The notes under the pieces are model-generated. The model was not told the origin of the DNA and searched no databases. It saw only the letters and a list, made by a program, of their open reading frames with translations. A DNA stretch of 64,000 bases from Tyzzerella sp. Lineage in GTDB: Bacteria > Bacillota > Clostridia > Lachnospirales > Lachnospiraceae. Numbering within the stretch: the first letter of the stretch is position 1; each line of letters opens with the position of its first letter. The stretch covers positions 1 to 64,000 of the forward strand of contig JAFUOS010000026.1 in assembly GCA_017472665.1 (NCBI GenBank), given 5' to 3'. Made by a program: the position numbers and the translations under genes. Positions 54,194 through 62,879 of this stretch are shown here, piece after piece.

Positions 54194-55102
54194 ATGGACA
54201 GTAAAAGCAGAAAGTGTAATTTGTGTCCAAGACAATGTGATGTGGACAGACAAAATGGCCAAAAAGGTGTCTGCGGAGTGACCGGAACAAGCATTTACGG
54301 CGCGAGAGCAGCACTCCACATGTGGGAAGAACCTTGCATTTCAGGTGCAAATGGTTCAGGTGCAGTCTTCTTCAGTGGCTGCCCTCTGCGCTGTGTGTAT
54401 TGCCAAAATTACCAGATTGCGCGTGCTGAACGCGGGACAGAGATTACAGTAGAAAGATTGTCTGAAATCTTCTTGGAATTGCAAGAAAAGAACGCAGCGA
54501 ATATTAATCTGGTGACACCGACACATTATACGTTAGAGATTATTTGGGCGATAGAACTTGCTAAAGCAAAGGGAATGCGCATCCCAATTGTTTATAACTG
54601 CAGCGGTTATGAAAAGGTGGAAACTTTGCAATTGTTAGATGGAATTGTGGATATCTATCTTGTTGATTATAAATATGAAGATACGGAAATTGCTAAACGC
54701 TATTCCAATGCAGCTGATTATCCATTCGTTGTGAAACTTGCATTAACAGAAATGGTACGCCAGTGCGGTGCTGCTGAATTTGGCGAAGACGGAATGATGA
54801 AGCGCGGCGTGATTGTACGCCATTTGCTTCTGCCAGGCTATTTGGAAAATGCAAAGGCAGTAGTGAAATATGTCTATGATACTTATGGAGACAGCGTATT
54901 TCTGAGCTTAATGAACCAATACACGCCGCTTCCACATGTAGAGAAGTGGCCGGAGCTGAATCGCAGAGTGACAGAAGAAGAGTATGATGAACTAGTGGAT
55001 TATGCGATTGAGTTAGGTGTAGAAAATGGATTTATTCAAGAAGGTGAGACGGCGGAAGAAAGTTTTATTCCAGAATTTGACAATGAAGGTTGGAAGGCAT
55101 AA
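54194..55102 (+). CDS. radical SAM protein, pyruvate formate-lyase activating enzyme-like
   Basis: A 302-residue radical SAM enzyme. An N-terminal Cys pattern (CNLCPRQCDVDRQNGQKGVCG, shown as four Cys between about 8 and 28) is followed by the [4Fe-4S] motif GCPLRCVYCQNYQI (CX3CX2C, about 63-76) and LVTPTHY. It resembles PflA-related YgiQ/AmmeMemoRadiSam-like small proteins, function not firmly known. It starts 10 bases after the exporter, at ATG 54194 (a GTG at 54191 is possible), so may be co-transcribed with it. Confidence 0.82.
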   Translation: MDSKSRKCNLCPRQCDVDRQNGQKGVCGVTGTSIYGARAALHMWEEPCISGANGSGAVFFSGCPLRCVYCQNYQIARAERGTEITVERLSEIFLELQEKNAANINLVTPTHYTLEIIWAIELAKAKGMRIPIVYNCSGYEKVETLQLLDGIVDIYLVDYKYEDTEIAKRYSNAADYPFVVKLALTEMVRQCGAAEFGEDGMMKRGVIVRHLLLPGYLENAKAVVKYVYDTYGDSVFLSLMNQYTPLPHVEKWPELNRRVTEEEYDELVDYAIELGVENGFIQEGETAEESFIPEFDNEGWKA

Positions 55103-55153
55103 TCTTATAATTGGGTAATGAAGGCTGGAATTAGAAAATCTAAGAATGAAATT

Positions 55154-55192
55154 AGAAAGTCCCAAAATGGAAAAACGGGGACTTTCTTTTTT
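55154..55192 (+). terminator. terminator after the radical SAM gene
   Basis: AGAAAGTCCC / GGGGACTTTCT hairpin followed by TTTTT. Confidence 0.85.
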
Positions 55193-55245
55193 GAAGAAAA
55201 CCATATATAATAGGTTTGGTATAGATACGGAAAGGGCTTTTAGAA

Positions 55246-56283
55246 ATGAGAAAAGAAGATTTTTATTTTGATTTACCAGAAGAACTGATCGCACAGGATC
55301 CATTAGAGGACCGTTCAAGTTCAAGATTGTTAGTGTTAGATAAGAATACAGGAGAAGTGGAGCACCACGTGTTCCGTGAAGTAATAGATTATTTAGAGGA
55401 AGGCGACTGCCTTGTGATCAATGACACAAAAGTAATACCGGCAAGACTCATTGGAGCAAAAATAGGGACAGAAGCAAAAATCGAAGTGCTGCTTCTAAAA
55501 CGCATGGAAAATGATACTTGGGAGACATTGGTGAAACCAGGGAAAAAGGCGAAAGTCGGAACTAGAATCACCTTTGGTGATGGATTACTGGTTGGAGAAG
55601 TAGTGGATGTTGTCGAAGAAGGAAATCGTCTGATTCGATTTGAATATCAGGGCATTTTTGAGGAAATCTTAGACCAGCTCGGTCAGATGCCATTGCCGCC
55701 ATATATTACACATCAATTGCAGGACAAGAACCGTTACCAGACAGTGTATGCGAAACATACCGGTTCGGCGGCCGCACCGACGGCAGGACTCCATTTTACA
55801 CCGGAATTGTTGAAGCAAATTGAAGAGAAAGGTGTGAAGATTGCAAGAGTCACTCTGCACGTGGGACTTGGTACTTTTAGACCAGTCAAAGTGGATAATA
55901 TTTTAGAACATCACATGCATTCGGAGTTCTATCAAATTAGCGAAGAAGCGGCGGAGAAGATTAATAGCACCAAAGAAAATGGGAAACGAGTGATTTGCGT
56001 AGGAACTACAAGCTGCAGAACGATTGAATCTGCAGCAGATGAAAATGGAAGATTAAAGCCGACAAGTGGATGGACAGATATCTTTATCTATCCGGGATAC
56101 AAGTTCAAAATATTGGACAACCTGATCACGAACTTCCATTTGCCAGAGTCGACGCTTGTGATGCTGGTATCGGCATTGGCTGGAAGAGAGCATGTGCTTA
56201 ACGCATATCAGCAGGCGATTGATGAATGTTATAGATTCTTCTCATTTGGAGACGCCATGATGATTACAGAGTTGAAAAAGTGA
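55246..56283 (+). CDS. queA: S-adenosylmethionine:tRNA ribosyltransferase-isomerase
   Basis: A 345-residue enzyme of queuosine synthesis that transfers the ribosyl of SAM to preQ1-tRNA. Signatures: [13 protein letters not shown] (start), [40 protein letters not shown] (about 178-187), [10 protein letters not shown], and [17 protein letters not shown] (about 299-315). Full length. GAAAGGG precedes the ATG and a TATAAT lies at 55206. Confidence 0.96.
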   Translation: MRKEDFYFDLPEELIAQDPLEDRSSSRLLVLDKNTGEVEHHVFREVIDYLEEGDCLVINDTKVIPARLIGAKIGTEAKIEVLLLKRMENDTWETLVKPGKKAKVGTRITFGDGLLVGEVVDVVEEGNRLIRFEYQGIFEEILDQLGQMPLPPYITHQLQDKNRYQTVYAKHTGSAAAPTAGLHFTPELLKQIEEKGVKIARVTLHVGLGTFRPVKVDNILEHHMHSEFYQISEEAAEKINSTKENGKRVICVGTTSCRTIESAADENGRLKPTSGWTDIFIYPGYKFKILDNLITNFHLPESTLVMLVSALAGREHVLNAYQQAIDECYRFFSFGDAMMITELKK

Positions 56284-56335
56284 TGTTCTTTCGATTCACT
56301 GTGAAATTGGAAGGGATTTTTCATAGATGAAAAAA

Positions 56336-56385
56336 TGCTTCATTACCTACAATTTGTTTGAAATGCTAGGTAGTGAAGCATAATT
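56336..56385. terminator. bidirectional terminator between queA and tyrA
   Basis: ATGCTTCATTACCTA and TAGGTAGTGAAGCAT form a long stem with AT-rich flanks on both sides. Confidence 0.8.
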
Positions 56386-56404
56386 TATTTATATTTGGAA
56401 AAAT

Positions 56405-57505
56405 CTATCGCTCATATACAATATATCGATACTTTTGCAACACTTCTGCTGCCTTATGAGAAGAATCCTCATCATAAAACTCAATCCGAAGAACCCCTTC
56501 CTCAAATTCTCGATTATGGATAATTCCAATATTTTTCAAGTTAATATTATTTGCAGCAAGAATCGTCGCGATAGTAGCGATGCCACCAGCCTCATCAATA
56601 ATATCGCAATATACCGCAAATACACGTTTAATCGGCCCGGAAGAAGCTCCAGGAATCGAATTGCGGTAGTTTCTGGAAGTTTCGAACATATCATATAGTT
56701 TTTGCTCCGAACTTTCTTTTACGCGCTCTTTTGCATCTTCCAACATATCAATATATTTGTCCAAGATGTCAACAATATTGTCTCTATTCTTTAAGCATAC
56801 GTGTTGCCACATAGTCGGCGAAGAAGAGGCGATACGTGTAATATCCTTAAATCCGCCAGCTGCCAAGTGTTTCATCAGTTCTTCTTTAGAGTCTGATTCT
56901 TTTACGAAATTTACCAGCGTTGCCGCAATAATGTGTGGCAGGTGGCTGATAACACCGGTTATGTAATCGTGTTCTTCGTAAGATAATACAACTGGCAAAG
57001 ATTTCAGTGTTTCTACAAATTTGGCATATGCATTCACTTTTTCTTGTGGCACTTTTGAAGTTGGTGTCAGGATAAAATACGCGTTTTCGATTAGTACGGG
57101 TTTTGCATTGACAAAGCCTGATTTTTCAGAGCCTGCCATAGGATGTCCGCCGATAAAATATTCTTCCAAACCTAATGCGGTTACTTCTTTATGAATAGAA
57201 GTTTTTACGCTGCCGACGTCTGTTAAAATACAATCGTCGTGTAAATAGTTCTTCAATTGTTTTAAATATGCGACGTTGTATCCAACTGGGGTACATAAAA
57301 AGATGTAATCACAGTTGGCAAAGTTGTCGTCGATGCTGGTGCAGGCTACGTTGATTACGGATTCCTGTGTAGCAAGTGCCAAAGTCTCTTTATTTTTATC
57401 AAATGCGATGATTTCGTAGTCTGGGTAGTATTGGCGGATGGCTTTTGCGATGGAACCGCCGATTAATCCTAGGCCTACAAAACCAATTTTCTTTGTTGGG
57501 TTCAT
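56405..57505 (-). CDS. tyrA: prephenate dehydrogenase with ACT domain
   Basis: A 366-residue enzyme that converts prephenate to 4-hydroxyphenylpyruvate for tyrosine synthesis. The N-terminal Rossmann domain begins IGFVGLGLIGGSIAKAI (about 7-23), with the catalytic HPMAGSEKSGF (about 120-130) and YITGVISHLPH. The C-terminal ACT domain (about 295-366) senses tyrosine. AAAGGATG precedes the ATG. Monocistronic in this window. Confidence 0.95.
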   Translation of the reverse strand: MNPTKKIGFVGLGLIGGSIAKAIRQYYPDYEIIAFDKNKETLALATQESVINVACTSIDDNFANCDYIFLCTPVGYNVAYLKQLKNYLHDDCILTDVGSVKTSIHKEVTALGLEEYFIGGHPMAGSEKSGFVNAKPVLIENAYFILTPTSKVPQEKVNAYAKFVETLKSLPVVLSYEEHDYITGVISHLPHIIAATLVNFVKESDSKEELMKHLAAGGFKDITRIASSSPTMWQHVCLKNRDNIVDILDKYIDMLEDAKERVKESSEQKLYDMFETSRNYRNSIPGASSGPIKRVFAVYCDIIDEAGGIATIATILAANNINLKNIGIIHNREFEEGVLRIEFYDEDSSHKAAEVLQKYRYIVYER

Positions 57506-57530
57506 AGTTGTTCATCCTTTCATCGTTCCG

Positions 57531-57617
57531 AAAAGGGACAGGGGTATCTTAAAAAAGGGACACCACTAAATCCAATTGGGGACGTAGTTAAATTTAATTT
57601 TACTACGTCCCCAATTG
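57531..57617. repeat. dispersed palindromic repeat, copy 2 (inverse orientation)
   Basis: AAAAGGGACAGGGGTA (57531-57546), then a 45-base inverted repeat GGGGACGTAGT ... ACTACGTCCCC with CAATTG at each end (57573-57617). It is the reverse complement of the element at 40300-40364, with a longer internal spacer and a one-base change in one arm. Confidence 0.8.
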
Positions 57618-57714
57618 AAAGTCAATACTCCCACACTTTAATGCGTGAAAGTGTTTGAAAATTCAAACAAATTAAAAAACTCCATAAAAAATTTGTACAA
57701 ATTACATAATAGAG

Positions 57715-57743
57715 TTGCTAAAATCAAAAAAATTTAGTACAAT
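57715..57743 (+). promoter_or_regulatory. promoter of the EF-G paralogue
   Basis: TTGCTA (57715-57720), 17-base spacer, TACAAT (57738-57743). It overlaps an in-frame upstream start and supports the ATG at 57784. Confidence 0.65.
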
Positions 57744-57783
57744 GTTTACATGCGAAACTACAAACAAGGAGGCATCACGAAAT

Positions 57784-59859
57784 ATGAAAGTGTACAGAAC
57801 GGACGAAGTAAGAAACGTAGTATTATTAGGGCATGGAGGCAGCGGAAAAACTAGCTTAGTTGAAGCAATGGCATACGTATCAGGCGCAACTAATAGAATG
57901 GGAAAAGTAGCTGACGGAAATACAATCAGCGATTTCGATAAAGAAGAACAAAAACGTAAATTCTCTCTCAGCACAAGCTTAATCCCGATTGAATGGGAAA
58001 AAGCAAAGATTAACATTTTAGATACTCCTGGTTATTTCGACTTTGTTGGTGAAGTAGAAGAAGCAGTGAGCTCAGCGGATGCAGCTGTGATTGTTGTTTC
58101 CGGAAAAGCAGGCGTTGAAGTTGGTACCGAAAAAGCTTGGGAATTATGTGAAAAATACAAACTTCCAAGAATGGTATATGTAACAGAGATGGACGTGGAT
58201 GACGCCAGTTTCCGTCAGGTTGTGGAAGATTTAACAGCAAAATACGGAAAGAAAATCGCTCCACATTTCCAACCAATTCGCGAAAATGAAAAATTAGTTG
58301 GTTATGTCAACGTTATCAAAAACGCAGGTAGAAGATACACAGGTGTCGGACAACGTGAAGAATGTGAAATCCCGGATTACTGTCTTCCAAATCTACAAAT
58401 CTGCCGTGATGCTTTGATGGAAGCCGTAGCAGAGACAAGTGAAGATTTCATGGACAGATATTTTGCCGGCGAAGAATTCTCAGTAGAAGAAATCCGTGCA
58501 GCAATGCGTACATCTGTAACAGACAGCAGCATCGTACCAGTAGCGATGGGCTCTAACACAGAAGCACAGGGCGTTGCGAACTTATTATCTGATATCGTTC
58601 GTTTCTTCCCAAGCCCGGACAAAAAATCTTGTGCAGGTATCAACCGCAAGACAAATGAAATCTTCGAAGCAAACTATGATTTTGCAAAATCAAAGAGTGC
58701 ATACGTATTTAAGACCATGGTTGACCCATTCATTGGTAAATACTCATTTCTTAAAGTTTGCTCAGGCGTATTAAAGAGTGATGACACGCTTTACAATACA
58801 AGCACAGATACAGAAGAAAAAATTGGTAAACTCTACACTATGGTTGGTAACAAACCAGTAGAAGTACCAGAACTTCATGCCGGAGATATTGGTGCAGTTG
58901 CAAAATTAAATGCAGTAAAAACAGGTGATACTCTTTCTACAAAGAATACACAGGTGATGTATGCAAAAACAGAATACTCAAAACCATATACATATATGAA
59001 ATATGTTGTAAAAACAAAAGGTGATGAAGATAAAGTGTCCCAAGCCCTTGCAAGAATGATGGCAGAAGACGTCACACTGAAAGTTGTCAACGACAACGAA
59101 AATCGTCAGTCATTAATTTATGGTATGGGAGACCAACACCTGGAAGTAGTGGTGAGCAAATTAGCAGCTCGTTACAAAGTAGCCGTTGATTTAGAGACAC
59201 CAAAGGTTGCATTCCGCGAAACAATCCGCAAAACATCTGATGTGGATACAAAATATAAGAAACAATCCGGTGGTCACGGACAATATGGTCACGTTAAGAT
59301 GAAATTCGAACCATCTGGCGATTTGGAAACACCATACGTATTTGAACAAATCGTAGTCGGTGGAGCAGTTCCAAAGAACTACTTCCCAGCAGTAGAAAAA
59401 GGTTTACAAGAATCCGTCGTGAAAGGACCTTTGGCAGGATATCCGGTAGTTGGAGTAAAAGCCGTATTATATGATGGCTCTTACCATCCGGTTGACTCTT
59501 CGGAAATGGCATTCAAGACTGCTACAATTCAGGCATTCAAGAAAGGTGTTATGGAAGCAAGTCCAGTACTCCTTGAACCTATCGCAAACATTAAAGTAAC
59601 AGTACCTGATGAATACACAGGTGACGTTATGGGTGATTTGAATAAGCGTCGCGGACGTGTACTTGGTATGACACCAATTCAAGGTGGAAAACAGATTATC
59701 GAAGCAGATATTCCAATGACAGGTGTGTTTGGATATTGTACCGTACTTCGTTCTATGACAGGTGGACGTGGAACTTATGAATACGAATTCGTACGTTACG
59801 AACAGGCACCATCTGATATACAAGAAAAAGAAATTGCAAAACGCGCAAGTGAAGACTAG
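57784..59859 (+). CDS. elongation factor G paralogue
   Basis: A 691-residue translational GTPase with all five EF-G domains: G1 GHGGSGKTS (16-24), G3 DTPGYFDF (80-87), domains II-III, domain IV GGHGQYGHVKMKFE (about 498-511), and domain V. Differences from main EF-G: G1 is GGSGKTS rather than DAGKTT, and the guanine-specificity motif NKxD reads TEMD (134-137). This is the EF-G2-like subgroup, probably a second, specialised copy beside a canonical fusA elsewhere. AAGGAGG precedes the ATG. Role (ribosome recycling, stress) cannot be told. Confidence 0.88.
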   Translation: MKVYRTDEVRNVVLLGHGGSGKTSLVEAMAYVSGATNRMGKVADGNTISDFDKEEQKRKFSLSTSLIPIEWEKAKINILDTPGYFDFVGEVEEAVSSADAAVIVVSGKAGVEVGTEKAWELCEKYKLPRMVYVTEMDVDDASFRQVVEDLTAKYGKKIAPHFQPIRENEKLVGYVNVIKNAGRRYTGVGQREECEIPDYCLPNLQICRDALMEAVAETSEDFMDRYFAGEEFSVEEIRAAMRTSVTDSSIVPVAMGSNTEAQGVANLLSDIVRFFPSPDKKSCAGINRKTNEIFEANYDFAKSKSAYVFKTMVDPFIGKYSFLKVCSGVLKSDDTLYNTSTDTEEKIGKLYTMVGNKPVEVPELHAGDIGAVAKLNAVKTGDTLSTKNTQVMYAKTEYSKPYTYMKYVVKTKGDEDKVSQALARMMAEDVTLKVVNDNENRQSLIYGMGDQHLEVVVSKLAARYKVAVDLETPKVAFRETIRKTSDVDTKYKKQSGGHGQYGHVKMKFEPSGDLETPYVFEQIVVGGAVPKNYFPAVEKGLQESVVKGPLAGYPVVGVKAVLYDGSYHPVDSSEMAFKTATIQAFKKGVMEASPVLLEPIANIKVTVPDEYTGDVMGDLNKRRGRVLGMTPIQGGKQIIEADIPMTGVFGYCTVLRSMTGGRGTYEYEFVRYEQAPSDIQEKEIAKRASED

Positions 59860-59894
59860 AAAACAGCAAAGGTGTTCGAATTTTTGACACTTAC

Positions 59895-59923
59895 AGGGCA
59901 TGGCATTTTGGCCGTGCCCTTTT
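59895..59923 (+). terminator. terminator after the EF-G paralogue
   Basis: AGGGCATGGC / GGCCGTGCCCT hairpin followed by TTTTCTTC. Confidence 0.8.
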
Positions 59924-60053
59924 CTTCGCCGCGAATGAGTTACATTTTCTTTACTACATATGAACCACAGAATGCTTGTGCTTTCGATACAATGGTGCTA
60001 TAATTCGGAGTGCTATAAAGCAATTTATTAATGAGAAAACAGAGGGATTAGAG

Positions 60054-61412
60054 ATGAAAATTGTAATTATTGGAGATGGAAAAGTAGGCTACAAGCTCGC
60101 AAAACAACTCTCCGAAGAAAATTATGATGTAGTATTAATCGATAATAACGAGGAGAAACTAAAAGAGACAATTAACAAGTTGGATATCAACTGTGTCACA
60201 GGGGATGGAGTCAGCGTTGAAGTGCAAGAAGAAGCGGGCGTACCAAACTCAGATTTGGTGATTGCGTGTGCCTCTACCGACGAATTAAATATGCTTAGTT
60301 GTTTGATTGCAAAGCGTCTGGGGGCAAAGCATACCATTGCCAGAGTGCGTAATCCACTTTATTTTCAACAGATTCATATCTTAAAAGAAGATTTACACCT
60401 GAGCATGGTGATCAATCCTGAGCTCACCGTTGCAAATGAAATTGTAAGAGTTTTAATTTTCCCTTCTGCCAGCAAGGTAGAAACATTTGTAAAAGGGAAA
60501 GTTGAATTAGTGGAATTTCCACTTCGTGAAGGCAATCCGATTATCGGAATGAGTCTGGCTGAAGTATACAAAAAATTCCAAATTAAGATTCTGGTGTGTG
60601 CTGTACAGCGTGGAAAAGAAGTATATATACCAGATGGCTCTTTTGTTCCACAAATAGGTGATAAGCTTCATGTTGCTGCATCGCACAAACAATTGGAAGC
60701 ATTGTTTACGGCACTTGGAAACAAAAAGAAATTGATTCGAAAAGTTATGATTGGCGGTGGCGGAAGAGCCAGCTTTTATCTGGCAAAACAGCTTACGACG
60801 ATGGGCATGGAAGTGAAAATCATTGAGCACAACCGTAAAAAATGTGAAGACTTATGCGAGCAGCTGCCAAAGGCAACGATTATTTATGGAGATGCCACAG
60901 ACCATGAACTTCTGTTAGAAGAAGGAATTAACGAAGCAGATGCATACGTTGCTCTTACGGGATTAGATGAAGAAAATATTATTACAGGCCTATTTGCCAA
61001 GGGACAAGGCGTGCACAAGATTGTTGCAAAGGTCAATGAAGATTCCAGAGCGCAGATGGTCGAAGGACTTGGAATAGATAGTCTGGTATCTGCAAAAAGT
61101 GCGACCGCAGACGCGATTATCAGCTATGTACGTGCAAGACAGAATTCATATTCCAGTGCAAATGTAGAAACCATGTATCGTCTGGTAGATGACAGAGTAG
61201 AGGCATTGGAATTTATTATCAAAGAAGAAACGTCTTATACCCATGTTCCATTGAAAGATTTGCGGACGAAACCAAACAATCTGATTGCGTGCATTGCAAG
61301 AAACCGTCAGATTATCATTCCAAGCGGTAATGATTTCTTACAGGTTGGAGATAGTGTAGTAGTTGTAACCAGAGATAAAAAAGTCCAGGATATTCAGGAT
61401 ATTCTAGTATAG
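60054..61412 (+). CDS. trkA: Trk system potassium uptake regulator TrkA
   Basis: A 452-residue cytoplasmic NAD-binding gating protein with two RCK_N/RCK_C units: GDGKVGYKLAKQL (about 8-20) and GGGGRASFYLAKQL (about 234-247), each with a downstream TrkA_C domain, the last ending VGDSVVVVTRD. It gates the TrkH channel. The ATG at 60054 (AGAGGG upstream) is preferred over 59976. trkH follows 12 bases later. The antiporter at the left end carries related RCK_C domains for efflux. Confidence 0.95.
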   Translation: MKIVIIGDGKVGYKLAKQLSEENYDVVLIDNNEEKLKETINKLDINCVTGDGVSVEVQEEAGVPNSDLVIACASTDELNMLSCLIAKRLGAKHTIARVRNPLYFQQIHILKEDLHLSMVINPELTVANEIVRVLIFPSASKVETFVKGKVELVEFPLREGNPIIGMSLAEVYKKFQIKILVCAVQRGKEVYIPDGSFVPQIGDKLHVAASHKQLEALFTALGNKKKLIRKVMIGGGGRASFYLAKQLTTMGMEVKIIEHNRKKCEDLCEQLPKATIIYGDATDHELLLEEGINEADAYVALTGLDEENIITGLFAKGQGVHKIVAKVNEDSRAQMVEGLGIDSLVSAKSATADAIISYVRARQNSYSSANVETMYRLVDDRVEALEFIIKEETSYTHVPLKDLRTKPNNLIACIARNRQIIIPSGNDFLQVGDSVVVVTRDKKVQDIQDILV

Positions 61413-61424
61413 AGGTGAAATGTT

Positions 61425-62867
61425 ATGAATCGAAAAATGACAGCTTATATACTAGGTAGAATGTTGGGAGTAGAAGCTTTGGTACTCCTTATTCCTGCAG
61501 CGGTTGCGGGAATCTATGGGGAAAATGTGTTTCCATTTTTAGTAACCAGCGTGATTCTCATGATTCCTTATCTGATTTTCGGAAGAAAAAAACCTGAGAA
61601 TTCGACGATTTACGGAAAAGAAGGATTTGTGATTATTGCCTGTGCGTGGATTTTATGGTCCATTTTTGGAGCATTGCCATTTTATATTTCCGGTGCGATT
61701 CCGTCGTATGTGGATGCGTTTTTTGAGACGGTTTCCGGATTTACCACAACAGGTTCTACGATTTTGACCGATATTGCGTCACTTCCAAAGGGAATGAATT
61801 TCTGGAGATGTCTGACCCACTGGATAGGCGGCATGGGTGTGCTCGTGTTTGTCATGGTGGTTGTTTCTCTGGAAGATAAAAACTCCATGCATTTGATGCG
61901 CGCGGAAGTACCTGGACCGGAAAAAGATAAACTGGTGCCAAAAGCGAGAGAATCTGCAAGAATCTTATACGGAATGTATCTTTTGTTAACGATAGTAGAG
62001 GTTATTTTGCTGTGCCTTGGTGGAATGAATTTGTATGACAGTATTATTCATTCCTTCAGTACTGCAGGAACAGGTGGATTCAATAACCGAAATAATAGTG
62101 TTGCATACTATGACAGCGCTTATATTGACGGTGTGATTACCGTATTTATGATTCTGTTTGGAATCAACTTTAATATGTACTATTTATTGCTTTTGAAAAA
62201 GGTGAAAATAGTATTTAAGAATGAGGAAGTTAGGACTTATTTGGGAGTGATTGCAGCAGCTACCATAGCGATTACAGTGAACATCCTGCATATTTACAAA
62301 ACGCCATTAAAAGCGTTCCGTTATGCGGCATTTCAAGTGGCTTCTGTGATTACCACAACTGGTTTTGCAACGGCTGATTACAATCTATGGCCAGAATTAT
62401 CGAAATGTATTCTTTTGACTATTATGGTAATCGGTGCCTGTGCAGGATCGACCGGCGGAGGTATGAAGGTTTCCCGTGTTTTGATTCTGTTGAAAAGTGT
62501 AAAACAGGAATTAAAGCGCATTGTCCATCCGAAGTCAGTCAATATTGTGAAGGTGAATGGCAAAAAAGTTGGAGAAGAAACGCTGCACAATGCATATGTT
62601 TATTTCGTTGCATATATTGCAATTTTTATTGGTTCAGTTCTTCTGATTGCAATCAATAATTTTGATTTTGCAACAACCTTTAGTAGTGTACTCACTACGA
62701 TAAATAATGTAGGGCCAGGTATTTCCGCAGTGGGCCCGGTTGAGAATTTCTCAGCATTTTCAAACTTATCAAAGATTGTATTTTGCTTTGATATGTTAGT
62801 AGGAAGATTGGAGATTATTCCATTCTTAGTATTGTTCTCACCAGAGTTGTGGAGAAAGAAATTCTAA
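61425..62867 (+). CDS. trkH: potassium uptake protein TrkH family
   Basis: A 480-residue superfamily of K+ transporter with four MPM repeats; selectivity filter Gly residues are in TVSGFTTTGSTIL (about 101-113), STAGTGGFNNRN (about 210-221), TTTGFATADY and TTINNVGPGIS. The C-terminus is ELWRKKF. Operates with TrkA in K+ uptake. AGAGGTG precedes the ATG. Confidence 0.95.
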   Translation: MNRKMTAYILGRMLGVEALVLLIPAAVAGIYGENVFPFLVTSVILMIPYLIFGRKKPENSTIYGKEGFVIIACAWILWSIFGALPFYISGAIPSYVDAFFETVSGFTTTGSTILTDIASLPKGMNFWRCLTHWIGGMGVLVFVMVVVSLEDKNSMHLMRAEVPGPEKDKLVPKARESARILYGMYLLLTIVEVILLCLGGMNLYDSIIHSFSTAGTGGFNNRNNSVAYYDSAYIDGVITVFMILFGINFNMYYLLLLKKVKIVFKNEEVRTYLGVIAAATIAITVNILHIYKTPLKAFRYAAFQVASVITTTGFATADYNLWPELSKCILLTIMVIGACAGSTGGGMKVSRVLILLKSVKQELKRIVHPKSVNIVKVNGKKVGEETLHNAYVYFVAYIAIFIGSVLLIAINNFDFATTFSSVLTTINNVGPGISAVGPVENFSAFSNLSKIVFCFDMLVGRLEIIPFLVLFSPELWRKKF

Positions 62868-62879
62868 AAGGAGATGTTT

